Assembly: GCA_902799855.1 (NCBI GenBank)
Contig: CADCCA010000001.1
Span: forward strand, 8,699 to 72,698
DNA: 64,000 nucleotides
Reading direction: 5' to 3'
Source: an uncultured Erysipelotrichaceae bacterium
GTDB lineage: Bacteria; Bacillota_I; Bacilli_A; RFN20; CAG-826
In this document: piece after piece, positions 45,102-53,907 of the stretch
How positions within the stretch are numbered: the first letter of the stretch is position 1
How the letters are laid out: the number at the start of each line of letters is the position of its first letter
Translations under genes and position numbers: made by a program
Notes under the pieces: generated by a model
Database searches by the model: none
What the model saw: the letters and a program-made list of their open reading frames with translations, nothing else
What the model was told of the DNA's origin: nothing

Positions 45102-45311
45102 TTGGAACAAATAAAAACTTACTTAGTGTCTTATCGTAATTATTTGAAGAAGAAATCATCAAATTACAAATTGATTCGTATTTTGCCAAAAAATATAAGG
45201 GAATAATGCTTTGCGTTTTAGTTACCGTAAAAAGGTTTTTACAATGTCAATTATTTCGTGTAATTAGATAGGCATATATGTTATTATTCTATAGGAAAAT
45301 AAATATAATTT

Positions 45312-46007
45312 ATGAATAATGAATATGATAGATATCTTAACAAAATAGTATTGTGTGAAAGCGGCAAAAAATACACAATAACCAAATATGTTTCAGAGGG
45401 TGGAAATGGTTTCGTTTTTGAGTGTGTTGATGAGAAAGAAAATATCTATATTCTTAAAATTCTTCATACAACAAATTCAATTAAAATTGCAAATTTCAAA
45501 AAAGAAATAGAATTACAAAAAAGAGTAAATTCTAAATATATTGTGAAATGTATAGATTCAGGAGAACAGCTATTTGGTGAGCAAAGAAAGCAAAGACCGT
45601 TTTATATAATGGAAAAATACGACTCCTCTTTGGAAACGCTTATAAATAACGATTACATTACGCCAGTTAAAGCTTATAAATATATTCTACAATTGTGTGA
45701 AGGTTTGAAAGTCCTACACAAGCGCAAGGAGCCTATTATTCATAGGGATCTAAAGCCAGAAAATATACTATATGATTCAAAAAACGACTCTGTTTTAATT
45801 TGCGATTTTGGTCTGGCACACTTATCTAGTAATAATACAACCATTAATAATGGATTCGCTGGGAATATTGATTATCATGCTCCCGAACAGAAAATACGTG
45901 GAAAGCAACAAGTTGGAACATATACTGATATTTATTCTCTTGGATTAATCATTAACGTTCTTTTTACTAAAGAAATAGCTCAAGGAGAATCATACAAGAA
46001 AATCTAG
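45312..46007 (+). CDS. Ser/Thr protein kinase, truncated by in-frame TAG (231 aa)
   Basis: A Hanks-type kinase: glycine loop SEGGNGFVFE, Lys49 in YILKIL, HRDLKPEN at 144-151, DFG at 165-167, and APEQK for the APE motif. The TAG at 46005-46007 cuts the domain in its C-lobe, before the final helices. The same frame stays open after it and completes a normal kinase end, so the natural product was longer. Catalytic motifs are all present, but the short form probably does not fold well. No ribosome site. TATAAT lies only 2 nt before the ATG, so the true start context is unclear. Confidence 0.75.
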   Translation: MNNEYDRYLNKIVLCESGKKYTITKYVSEGGNGFVFECVDEKENIYILKILHTTNSIKIANFKKEIELQKRVNSKYIVKCIDSGEQLFGEQRKQRPFYIMEKYDSSLETLINNDYITPVKAYKYILQLCEGLKVLHKRKEPIIHRDLKPENILYDSKNDSVLICDFGLAHLSSNNTTINNGFAGNIDYHAPEQKIRGKQQVGTYTDIYSLGLIINVLFTKEIAQGESYKKI

Positions 46008-47033
46008 CAATGTTCTCCATATTTTTCTTTTTTGGATGATTGTGTTGATAGAATGATTAAGCATGATATCAATCAAAGAGAAAATGACATTGATTCCATA
46101 ATCTTCGAACTAGAAGAACATGAGTTTGAGTATGAAGTTGAAGAATCATTTATTAAAACAATATGTAAAAATAAAGGTTTGCCATCTAGCAAAGTTGCTG
46201 AATTAATGAATTTATTTAGCTTAATGGAATTTACTGTTAAAAATTATTCTTCTTGGTCAGGCGTAAATTTAAATTATTTGTGCGATTATCATTTCTGCTG
46301 TGATGATGTAATGATTAACAGTTTGTTCATAAACAATTTGTATTATGCTCTAAAGAAAAAATTCGAATATGAAGCAAATGTCTATGAAGGAAGCAAAAAA
46401 CCATACGAAACAATAGATATTGAAGATGAAACAAACAAACAACTATATTTTGATTTTGCAAATAAAATCGATGCTTTAATCGTGATTGATGAAGTCGAGC
46501 ATAAAAAGAACATAATTAAAAAATATTTTCTTTCACTTTGTGATTATCACGCAAGAGAAATACTTAAAGAAATCGAACGGTTAAAATCCGAAATAAACTA
46601 CTATTGTTGTGATGCTCCAGCAATGTGCATTTCATATTATGCTAGTACAAAATTACCTGTTTTCAGGAATTCTAATAATAGAATTACGAAATATGTTTCA
46701 TTGTTAAAATATGGAGAATCTAATGTGACAGATAAAAATGTTTTTTATAAAGATCCTAACGAAGAAATTAAAGAAGCTGTGAAAAAAATCAAAGAACTTA
46801 TTCCTAACGCCTCATCTTTAATTGGCAATGAGGATGTTAAAATATGGTTTGATTCGCTAAAAGATGAAAGATGCTTTGAAAGCATTGTTCAGAAAGCTGC
46901 CAATTCTTATGACGAAAAAGATGTAAGAAGATAAGATTTATTAGACATTTTAATTGGGATTGATTCATCAACATTAAAAATGGTTTATAAATTAGATAGT
47001 TATACAGTGCCATTATTACTAAAACATTTATAA
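46008..47033 (+). pseudogene. Continuation of the interrupted kinase gene
   Basis: In the kinase frame, after TAG, the sequence reads CSPYFSFLDDCVDRMIKHD and INQRENDIDSIIFELEEHE, the usual end of a kinase C-lobe. About 270 further residues of an unrecognised Cys-containing domain follow. A TAA at 46932 interrupts, but the frame again stays open and coherent (LLDILIGIDSSTLKMVYKLD) to TAA at 47031. Two in-frame stops without frame loss point to an inactivated gene. A start at TTG 46032 would make a separate protein but lacks a ribosome site. Confidence 0.6.
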
Positions 47034-47151
47034 TCAAGTGTCATTTTAAAGCCATTTTTTAATGTGGTTAAGATAAGTTACTTAGCATAAAACATTAAAT
47101 ATTAGAAATTGAGTCTTGAAATGCAGATTCTTTTCTATGGGCGCGTGATTT

Positions 47152-47189
47152 AAACCCTCGTGTCCGTCCAGTTTTTTCACGGGGTTTTT
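47152..47189 (+). terminator. Putative intrinsic terminator at the accessory/core boundary
   Basis: CCC(T)CGTG and CACGGGG pair with one bulge around a 15-nt loop, followed by TTTTT (47185-47189). Confidence 0.45.
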
Positions 47190-47261
47190 ATGTTGCTCGT
47201 TGCTAGTGGGTTGTTGATTTACTAACTATGTTAAACATGGCAAAAAATACCCCAAAAATAA

Positions 47262-47289
47262 GAAAAAACACGCACTTTTTCGTACGTGT
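47262..47289 (-). terminator. Terminator of tRNA-Ser(GGA)
   Basis: Read on the minus strand, ACACGTAC and GTGCGTGT pair (one G-U) around GAAAAA, followed by a T-run. It lies 15 nt downstream of the tRNA. Confidence 0.75.
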
Positions 47290-47304
47290 CTCGACAATCG
47301 ATGA

Positions 47305-47395
47305 TGGCGGAGGAAGAGGGATTTGAACCCTCGCACACTGTTACATGTCTACGAGCTTTCCAAGCCCGCCCCTTCAGCCTCTTGGGTATTCCTCC
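47305..47395 (-). tRNA. tRNA-Ser (anticodon GGA)
   Basis: Acceptor arms GGAGGAA/TTCCTCC, long variable arm typical of class II tRNA, T-loop GGTTCAAATC and an encoded CCA. The anticodon loop reads TTGGAAA, giving anticodon GGA for UCC/UCU serine codons. Confidence 0.95.
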
Positions 47396-47493
47396 ATGCT
47401 GAACAGTTATTCTGAACGTGCGATAAGTATTATATCAAAAAATTATCATTATTCACTATTTATTTAATAAAAGTTTTTTTCTAGAATAGAAAT

Positions 47494-48468
47494 ATGCGAG
47501 AATTCATCATCAATAATAGTGAAAATGGCCTAACTTTAGAGAAATATGTCTTCAAAGTTTTAAAAACCGCGCCAATGTCTTTTGTCTATAAATTATTTAG
47601 AAAAAAAGATATTAAGGTGAATGGACATCATCAAGATAAGAAATATCGTTTAGTAACTGATGATAAGGTGGCTATTTATATTACTGACCAACAATTTGAT
47701 GAATTCCAAAAAGATAAAGAACTAAATCCAAACACTAAAATCAAAGATTGGATTATCTATGAAGATAATAATGTTTTATTTATAAATAAACCAAGAGGTT
47801 TACTCGTCCAAAAAAGTAACCCAAATGATGAATCTCTTGATCAACTAGTTGTGGAATATTTAATGGCCACCAAACAATATGATCCGAATAAGGAAAAAGG
47901 TTTCATTCCTAGTCCAGCGCACCGTCTAGATAGAAATACATCTGGATTAGTAGCCTTTGGTAAAAACCATGATGCCTTAAACCTTCTTTTCGAATTATTT
48001 AAAAATCACGATTTAATTAATAAACATTATTTAGCCTTAGTCGTGGGACAAGTTGAAAAAGAGAAAGACACAATCGACGCTCCGTTATTAAAAAATGAAG
48101 AAAAGAATCTTGTCTCAGTCTCAAAAAATGGTAAAACAGCCAAGACAGTATATAAATTAATTAAGAAATATGATCAATATTCTTTATTAGATGTGACCTT
48201 ATTAACTGGTAGAACCCATCAAATCCGTGTCCATATGGCCTATATCAACCATCCAATAGTTGGGGATAGTAAATATGGTAATTTCGAGGCAAATAAAACG
48301 TTTAAACAACAATTTGGTTTCTCCTCTCAGTTCCTTCACGCTTATAAAATGGGATTTGGTGATTTACCAAGCCCGCTTTCTAATTTAAGTAGGAAAGAAT
48401 TTGTGGCAGAGCCAAGAGAAGATATTGCGAGCATCTTAACTATGTTAGAAAATAATAAAGAGGACTAA
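47494..48468 (+). CDS. RluC/RluD-family 23S rRNA pseudouridine synthase (324 aa)
   Basis: An S4-type RNA-binding region lies at the N-terminus (SFVYKLFRKKDIKVNG), followed by the catalytic domain with HRLDRNTSGLVAFGK near residue 150, whose Asp is the catalytic residue. GRTHQIRVHMAYINHPIVGD is the second conserved block. The enzyme converts uridines of 23S rRNA (or tRNA) to pseudouridine in the cytoplasm. The exact target within the family cannot be told. TAGAAT lies 6 nt before the ATG and no ribosome site is present. The phosphomutase gene follows after 2 bp. Confidence 0.9.
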   Translation: MREFIINNSENGLTLEKYVFKVLKTAPMSFVYKLFRKKDIKVNGHHQDKKYRLVTDDKVAIYITDQQFDEFQKDKELNPNTKIKDWIIYEDNNVLFINKPRGLLVQKSNPNDESLDQLVVEYLMATKQYDPNKEKGFIPSPAHRLDRNTSGLVAFGKNHDALNLLFELFKNHDLINKHYLALVVGQVEKEKDTIDAPLLKNEEKNLVSVSKNGKTAKTVYKLIKKYDQYSLLDVTLLTGRTHQIRVHMAYINHPIVGDSKYGNFEANKTFKQQFGFSSQFLHAYKMGFGDLPSPLSNLSRKEFVAEPREDIASILTMLENNKED

Positions 48469-48470
48469 TT

Positions 48471-50174
48471 ATGAGCACACAAGAAAACTATGAACGCTGG
48501 CTACTTTCAGACAAAGTAGACGCTCAAACAAAAGCCGCTTTAAAAGCGATGAGCAAAGAAGAAATCGATGATGCATTCTTTAAGGATGTTGAGTTTGGTA
48601 CTGCCGGTATGAGAGGAGTTCTTGGACCAGGCACAAATAGGTTAAATGAATTCACAGTTAAAAAAGCGACAGTGGCGTTTGGTAAATACCTACTTGAAAT
48701 CTTCCCTAACGCTAAAAAAGAAGGCGTTGTTATTTCTCATGATAACCGCCATATGTCTCGTGAATTTACTTTATTAAGCGCGAAAGTTTTAAATGATTTA
48801 GGTATTAATACTTATATCTTCGATGCTTTAAGACCGACACCAGAATTATCTTTTGCGGTCCGTTATCTTAAAGCTTGTGGTGGCATTATGATTACCGCTA
48901 GCCATAATCCAAAACAATATAATGGTTATAAGGTTTACGATGAAACAGGTTGCCAATTAGTGCCTGATAAAATCAAACGTTTATTAGAAATCATTAACGA
49001 ATTACCAAATGAATTAGAAGTTGAATATAAAGTTGAAGAAAAGCGTGGCACAAATGTTATTTTAGACAATAAAGTTGATGATGAATATGTCCGCCTAGTG
49101 GAATCAATCGCTATCAATAAAGATTTAGATAAATCCAATTTCAAAGTTGTCTTTACTCCAAATCACGGAACCTCATACGTTAACTCCATGAGAATCTTTA
49201 AAGATTTGGGTTACCAAATCTATCCAGTCTTATCACAAGTTGATCCTGACCCAGATTTCTCTGGTACTTTATCACCAAACCCAGAAGACGCTCGTTCCTT
49301 TATTGAACCAATTAAACTTGCTAAAGAAATCGATGCTGATTTAATCGTGATGACCGATCCAGATGGTGACCGTGTTGGTTTAGGTTATAAAGCTAAAGAT
49401 GGTTCTTATCAAACCTTAACTGGCAATCAAAGTGCTGCTCTATTAATGGATTACATATTCTCACAAAAGAAAGAAAAGGGCACACTCAGTGATAATGGTG
49501 TCATGTATACCACAATCGTCACCTCATCCATCGGCAAAGAAATCGCCGAACACTATGGAGTTAAAGTGGAAGAATTCTTAACTGGCTTTAAATTCATCGG
49601 CAATAGAATTGATTATTATGAAAAAGTTGGCCATGGTCCTAAATTTGAATTTGGTTATGAAGAAAGCTATGGCTGTTTAATCGCTCCATTCGCGAGAGAT
49701 AAAGATGGCTGCCAAGCAATCTTGATGTACTGCGAAATGGCGTTATACTATTTCTTACGTGGGTTAAGACTTGATGAGGCAATGGATAACTTATATAAAC
49801 GTTTTGGCTATCATCAAGACATCACTTATTCCTTAGAATTCTTCGGTAGTGAAGGTCAAGCCAAAATGGATAACTTAATGAACACTATGCATAATGATCC
49901 ATTCATTACAATTAATGGCTTAAAAGTTGTCGCGGTGGATGATATTGAAAAACAACAACACTTCGAACTTAACGGTAAAGTTTCTCCAATTAACTTACCA
50001 AAATCTAATGTTGTAAAACTCTTCCTAGAAGATGGTTCTGTTGTGACTGCTAGACCAAGTGGCACTGAACCAAAAGTTAAGTTCTATGTTGGCACAAAAC
50101 TCAAAGAAAAACCAAAGGATAACTCCTTCCCTGAAGCTTTATATAACAGTATTAAAGAAACATTACATTTATAA
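48471..50174 (+). CDS. pgcA: Phosphoglucomutase/phosphomannomutase (567 aa)
   Basis: An alpha-D-phosphohexomutase: GTAGMRG near the start, the phospho-serine loop TASHNPKQYNGYK, the metal-binding DPDGDRVG and the phosphate-binding RPSGTEPKVKFY near the end. The length matches PgcA-type phosphoglucomutases of Bacillota. It interconverts glucose-6-phosphate and glucose-1-phosphate for cell-envelope sugars and glycogen-type metabolism. It is 2 bp after the pseudouridine synthase, so an operon is likely, and it ends at a bidirectional terminator shared with trpS. Confidence 0.92.
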   Translation: MSTQENYERWLLSDKVDAQTKAALKAMSKEEIDDAFFKDVEFGTAGMRGVLGPGTNRLNEFTVKKATVAFGKYLLEIFPNAKKEGVVISHDNRHMSREFTLLSAKVLNDLGINTYIFDALRPTPELSFAVRYLKACGGIMITASHNPKQYNGYKVYDETGCQLVPDKIKRLLEIINELPNELEVEYKVEEKRGTNVILDNKVDDEYVRLVESIAINKDLDKSNFKVVFTPNHGTSYVNSMRIFKDLGYQIYPVLSQVDPDPDFSGTLSPNPEDARSFIEPIKLAKEIDADLIVMTDPDGDRVGLGYKAKDGSYQTLTGNQSAALLMDYIFSQKKEKGTLSDNGVMYTTIVTSSIGKEIAEHYGVKVEEFLTGFKFIGNRIDYYEKVGHGPKFEFGYEESYGCLIAPFARDKDGCQAILMYCEMALYYFLRGLRLDEAMDNLYKRFGYHQDITYSLEFFGSEGQAKMDNLMNTMHNDPFITINGLKVVAVDDIEKQQHFELNGKVSPINLPKSNVVKLFLEDGSVVTARPSGTEPKVKFYVGTKLKEKPKDNSFPEALYNSIKETLHL

Positions 50175-50182
50175 AATAAATG

Positions 50183-50207
50183 AAAAGAGCAGCGAACCTG
50201 CTCTTTT
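50183..50207. terminator. Bidirectional intrinsic terminator between the phosphomutase gene and trpS
   Basis: AAAAGAGCAG and CTGCTCTTTT form a perfect 10-bp stem around CGAAC. T-rich on both strands. It overlaps the trpS stop codon. Confidence 0.9.
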
Positions 50208-51192
50208 ATTCTTGTAATAAGCCAACTGCTTTTTGCACTCTCTTAAGAGTTTTATTAGCAATAGCGCTTGCCTTTTCAGCGCCTTCTTTTAAGGCTTCTT
50301 CATAACTCTTATTAGCGATGATTTCTCTATATCTTGCTTGGAATGGTTCAAGTTCTTCTAGGACTGCATTGGCCACTTCTTTTTTGAAATCACCATAACG
50401 GTAGCCTTCAAATCTCTTTTCTGCTTCTTCGATAGTGATATCTTTCATCGCACAGTAGATTTGAATCAAATTAGAGATACCTGGTTTATTTTCTTCATCG
50501 TATTTAACTTCACAGCCTAAGTCTGTGACCGCTGACATAATCTTTTTACGAATCACAGCGGGTTCATCTTTCAAGAAGATGTCACCTTTTGGATCAGATT
50601 TACTCATTTTCACAGTTGGATCGCTTAAAGACATGATTCTTTTACCAACTTTTCTGAGTTCTGCCTTAGGCATGGTAAGGATATTACCATATCTATTATT
50701 AATACGATTAACTAAGTCACGTGTTAATTCAATGTGTTGAACTTGGTCTTCACCAACTGGAATAGTGGTGGCATCATATAAAACAATATCGCACGCCATT
50801 AAAACAGGATAAGCAAATAAGCCCAAACCAATAGCGTTTTCTTTTAATTTAGCGGATTTATCTTTGAATTGAGTCATACGGGATAATTCGCCCATGTATA
50901 AATAGTTTTGCATAATAGCGTTAAGTTCAGCGTGAGCGGAAACGCTACTTTGTAAGAACAAGGCGTTCTTTTTTGGATCTAAGCCCGCGGCTAAATAGAA
51001 AGCAGCTAAATCTATGGAATTTTGACGGAGAACTTCTGGTTCAATCGGAAGAGTTAAAGCGTGTAAGTCTGCAATAAAAATAAAGCATTCTCCACGGTCA
51101 TTCATATTTTTAAGATTTTTCAAAACAGCAATATAATTGCCTAAAGTTAATTGTCCGGTAGGTTTGATACCAGTTAAAATACGTTCTGCCAT
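50206..51192 (-). CDS. trpS: Tryptophanyl-tRNA synthetase (328 aa)
   Basis: A class I synthetase charging tRNA-Trp. TGIKPTGQLTLGNYIA holds the HIGH-equivalent motif, and KMSKSDPKG the KMSKS loop near residue 195. LFAYPVLMACDIVLYD and GEDQVQHIELTRDL are conserved tryptophan-enzyme blocks. The length is typical of bacteria. AGGTGG precedes the ATG. The upstream 112 bases show no T-box leader. Convergent with the phosphomutase gene. Confidence 0.95.
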   Translation of the reverse strand: MAERILTGIKPTGQLTLGNYIAVLKNLKNMNDRGECFIFIADLHALTLPIEPEVLRQNSIDLAAFYLAAGLDPKKNALFLQSSVSAHAELNAIMQNYLYMGELSRMTQFKDKSAKLKENAIGLGLFAYPVLMACDIVLYDATTIPVGEDQVQHIELTRDLVNRINNRYGNILTMPKAELRKVGKRIMSLSDPTVKMSKSDPKGDIFLKDEPAVIRKKIMSAVTDLGCEVKYDEENKPGISNLIQIYCAMKDITIEEAEKRFEGYRYGDFKKEVANAVLEELEPFQARYREIIANKSYEEALKEGAEKASAIANKTLKRVQKAVGLLQE

Positions 51193-51304
51193 ATTTATTC
51201 CACCTTTTGCTAATTTAGTTTAGTCTTTTAGTAGACTAATTTCAACGAGTTATTCTCGTTAAAAATATTTCATTTCTTAAAAGAAATCGTTATACTATCG
51301 ATGT

Positions 51305-51745
51305 ATGATTAAAATTTACACTTCCCCTTCATGCTCATCTTGTAGAAAAGTTAAGAAATGGTTCTTAGAACAAAACATTCCTTTCATTGAAAAGAATATC
51401 TTTGTTGCTACTTTAAACGAACAAGAATTAACTGATATCTTAATGAAGAGTGAAAATGGTACAGATGATATCATTTCTAAGAAGAGTAAAATCGTCAAAG
51501 AAAGCGGTCTTGATATCGATTCAATGACCGTCAAAGAGCTCATTGCGTTTATTAAAGAAAATCCTTCGGTTTTAAAAAGACCAATTATGGTAGATGATCA
51601 CCGCATTCAAGTGGGTTATAATCCAGATGAGATTAGAAGTTTCATTCCTCACGCTAGAAGACTCGCTGAATGGGCATGTAAAAATGATGCCTGTCCGCAA
51701 TTTGGTACATGCGCTCATTTTGAAAACGAAGAGAAAGTTAACTAG
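51305..51745 (+). CDS. spx: Spx/ArsC-family redox regulator (146 aa)
   Basis: MIKIYTSPSCSSCRKVKKWF carries the CxxC redox switch (Cys10-Cys13) of Spx. The ArsC-like fold continues with VKELIAFIKENPSVLKRPIM and VGYNPDEIRSFIP, the region that contacts the RNA polymerase alpha C-terminal domain. Spx redirects transcription under thiol stress and is degraded by ClpXP. The C-terminus is longer than usual and has extra Cys residues (CKNDACPQFGTCAHF). TATACT lies 8 nt before the ATG and no ribosome site is seen. It overlaps the convergent CYTH gene by 4 nt. Confidence 0.88.
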   Translation: MIKIYTSPSCSSCRKVKKWFLEQNIPFIEKNIFVATLNEQELTDILMKSENGTDDIISKKSKIVKESGLDIDSMTVKELIAFIKENPSVLKRPIMVDDHRIQVGYNPDEIRSFIPHARRLAEWACKNDACPQFGTCAHFENEEKVN

Positions 51746-52344
51746 TTTCTTTTTAACGCTGCATCAATCGCACGATGGGACTTCCCAACGTATTTTTGTT
51801 CGGGCTTTGCTATATTAAACTGCCTCATGTATTCGCTAAGTCTTTTATTTGCGACAAATATGGAATCTTCTGCTTCAATCTCTAAATTGTAGTCAGTGAT
51901 GTCACCATAAACGTTTTTATCAATGACCAAAAGATGATCGTCATTTTGGATTTCTAAACGTAAATTATTGAGGGATGTAATCTCTTTATATTCGCCTAAA
52001 AGGTAGGGCAATGTTAACAAGAATTTTTTAACGACGCCTTCAGGGAATACGCCGCTTTTCATAAAGATATCAACATCCTTCTTTTCTAAAATGTCATTTA
52101 TTTCATCGTCCCCTTCAGGACGCGCTATTTTTAAAGTTAGTTCATAACGAGCATCATTAATGATTCTTAATCTTAAATTCATGTGATGCTTTCTTAAATA
52201 CAAATCAGGGGTGTCATAATAGATGTTAACGTTTTTAATAAACTGCTTTTCTGGATATAGCCTCATGAAATGAGAAACAACCGTAAAATAATCACTTTCA
52301 GTGATCATAACGCGGCTTTCATATTCTTTGATGACGTTTGACAT
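51742..52344 (-). CDS. CYTH-domain protein, YjbK-like triphosphatase (200 aa)
   Basis: The ExExK-type motif at the start (IKEYESRVM) and a repeated pattern of charged beta strands (LRLRIIND, YELTLKIARPEGDD, LEIEAEDSIF) mark the CYTH triphosphate tunnel fold. Members hydrolyse inorganic triphosphate or related polyphosphates. Bacillota relatives sit near stringent-response genes. Overlaps the end of spx (convergent). Exact substrate unknown. Confidence 0.85.
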   Translation of the reverse strand: MSNVIKEYESRVMITESDYFTVVSHFMRLYPEKQFIKNVNIYYDTPDLYLRKHHMNLRLRIINDARYELTLKIARPEGDDEINDILEKKDVDIFMKSGVFPEGVVKKFLLTLPYLLGEYKEITSLNNLRLEIQNDDHLLVIDKNVYGDITDYNLEIEAEDSIFVANKRLSEYMRQFNIAKPEQKYVGKSHRAIDAALKRN

Positions 52345-52383
52345 TTGTATCTATTTGCCTTTAAATAATAATAGCACATTATT

Positions 52384-52758
52384 ATGGACGAAAAATTAAT
52401 AATCTTATTTATCATTATCGGTGCAGTAGTGGCTTTAGGTCTTATCGTACTCGTCATCTTTTTGGTCAATAAAAGTCGCACCAAGAACAAAAAACTCAGC
52501 CAAGATAAGCAAGATGAAAAACTCATTGAAGGATTAGGTGGCGAGAATAACATTGAATCAATTGTTTCAGTAGTTGGATCGCGTTTATCCGTTAAATTAT
52601 TTGATGCTGAATTATTAAAAAGAGACTTATTAAAAGAAGCTGGTATCACAAGTGTGATAGTGATGTCAAATAAAGTCACCCTTGTTATCGAAAACAGAGC
52701 CAAAGAACTTAGTAGATCTCTTGAAAAACTCGCTTCTTCCAGGAACAGTAATAAATAG
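52384..52758 (+). CDS. Membrane-anchored PTS EIIB-like protein lacking the active Cys (124 aa)
   Basis: One membrane helix (LIILFIIIGAVVALGLIVLV) is followed by an EIIB glucose-class domain: LGGENNIESIVSVVGSRLSV, then LLKEAGITSVIVMSNKVTLV. The position of the phosphorylated Cys (normally C-x-T-R-L) is Val here, so it cannot carry phosphate. It is likely to be a structural or regulatory relative. A paralogue follows 18 bp downstream. Divergent from the CYTH gene. Confidence 0.7.
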   Translation: MDEKLIILFIIIGAVVALGLIVLVIFLVNKSRTKNKKLSQDKQDEKLIEGLGGENNIESIVSVVGSRLSVKLFDAELLKRDLLKEAGITSVIVMSNKVTLVIENRAKELSRSLEKLASSRNSNK

Positions 52759-52776
52759 CATAAGGAGTTTACTACT

Positions 52777-53349
52777 ATGAATCCACCCGTGAATCCAGTC
52801 ATCATTGCTTTAATTATCCTTAGCGTTGTGTTTGTTTTCATTACCGTTCTTGCAATCATCGGTAGCAAAAACATGAAGAAAAATCCACTCTTTCGAATGA
52901 TTAAAGATCCAAGGTTTGTTGAAGCCTTGGGCGGAAAAGAAAATGTTAAAAGAGCAATTAAAATGCTTGGCAGAGGTGCCAATTTCAGGGGCTACGTTCT
53001 TAGATTGGCCGATGCTAACTTAATAAAACTAGATATATTAAAAGATATTGGGTTCCCATATGTCAGTTTAACTGGTAACGACATCACAATTTCTTTGAAA
53101 GAAGAAGGTGGCACCAACCTAATTGCCTTAGTTGCTTCTGAACAAACTCAAACCCTTTCTCTTGATAGCAATGAAAATATTGGCGCTCCAAGTGAAAACG
53201 TAAGCGCTCAACCAGCAAACAACCAACCGGTTGCCAATCAACAACCTGTTAACAACCAACCAATTAGCAACGCTAAACCTTTGCAAAATGAAAAAGAGCT
53301 CGATCCATACGAACAATGGATGGCTTTACAAAATCAAGATAAGCAGTAG
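52777..53349 (+). CDS. Second membrane-anchored PTS EIIB-like protein (190 aa)
   Basis: An N-terminal membrane helix (VIIALIILSVVFVFITVLAI) leads to a divergent EIIB-like domain: FVEALGGKENVKRAIKMLGR, then ILKDIGFPYVSLTGNDITIS. The active Cys is again absent. The C-terminus is a Pro/Asn/Gln-rich repeat tail (PANNQPVANQQPVNNQPISN), probably disordered. AAGGAG lies before the ATG. Overlaps the convergent maf gene by 16 nt. Probably works with its paralogue. Confidence 0.68.
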   Translation: MNPPVNPVIIALIILSVVFVFITVLAIIGSKNMKKNPLFRMIKDPRFVEALGGKENVKRAIKMLGRGANFRGYVLRLADANLIKLDILKDIGFPYVSLTGNDITISLKEEGGTNLIALVASEQTQTLSLDSNENIGAPSENVSAQPANNQPVANQQPVNNQPISNAKPLQNEKELDPYEQWMALQNQDKQ

Positions 53350-53906
53350 TGCTTAATTAAATCTTCTTTAATTTCTTCGGTCGGAAAGCCAATCACATTG
53401 TGGCGGGAACCGGAGATTTTTTTAACTAACGCAAAATCTTTATTATCTTGGTATCCATAAGCTCCTGCTTTATCCATAGGGGAGCCAGAAGCGACATATT
53501 CTTTTATTAATTCGTCATCCAATTTATTAAAAGTGACTTTTGTTTTGACAATATTTGAGACAAGTTTACCATCTTGACTAATCGCATAAGCGGTATAGAC
53601 GTAGTGGGTATTATTAGAAAGCATTTTAAGCATACGTATCGCGTCTTTTTCGTCTTTTGGCTTACCGATAATCTCCTTTTTGATAACCACAACGGTATCC
53701 GCGGCTATGACTAAATCATGAGGATGATCTTGACTCACTTTGAGACATTTTCTTTTAGCGATATCTCTCACAATCGCTCTAACGCATTTATATTTCTTAA
53801 ATGATAAGTGCTCATCAATTTCAGGAACGATAATAGTAAAAGAAGGAAATAATTCTTCCTTCATTAATTGTTTTCTTCTTGGTGAGGCACTCGCTAAAAT
53901 AACCAT
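53334..53906 (-). CDS. maf: Maf-family nucleotide pyrophosphatase (190 aa)
   Basis: MVILASASPRRKQLM is the signature N-terminus. DLVIAADTVVVIKKEIIGKP and SGSPMDKAGAYGYQ complete the fold. It hydrolyses non-canonical or modified nucleoside triphosphates such as dTTP/UTP analogues to monophosphates, a house-cleaning role that can also affect septum formation. Starts 2 bp after the RNase J gene, so the two are an operon. The length is normal. Confidence 0.92.
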   Translation of the reverse strand: MVILASASPRRKQLMKEELFPSFTIIVPEIDEHLSFKKYKCVRAIVRDIAKRKCLKVSQDHPHDLVIAADTVVVIKKEIIGKPKDEKDAIRMLKMLSNNTHYVYTAYAISQDGKLVSNIVKTKVTFNKLDDELIKEYVASGSPMDKAGAYGYQDNKDFALVKKISGSRHNVIGFPTEEIKEDLIKHYCLS

Positions 53907-53907
53907 T

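Noticed and set aside
46005..46007. TAG reassignment or programmed readthrough in the kinase
   Set aside because: TAG ends several intact genes here (for example spx, the second RHS toxin and the cysteine peptidase), and a TAA also interrupts the same frame later, so inactivation is simpler.
51193..51304. T-box leader for trpS
   Set aside because: Only 112 bases lie upstream and no T-box sequence or terminator/antiterminator pair is visible.
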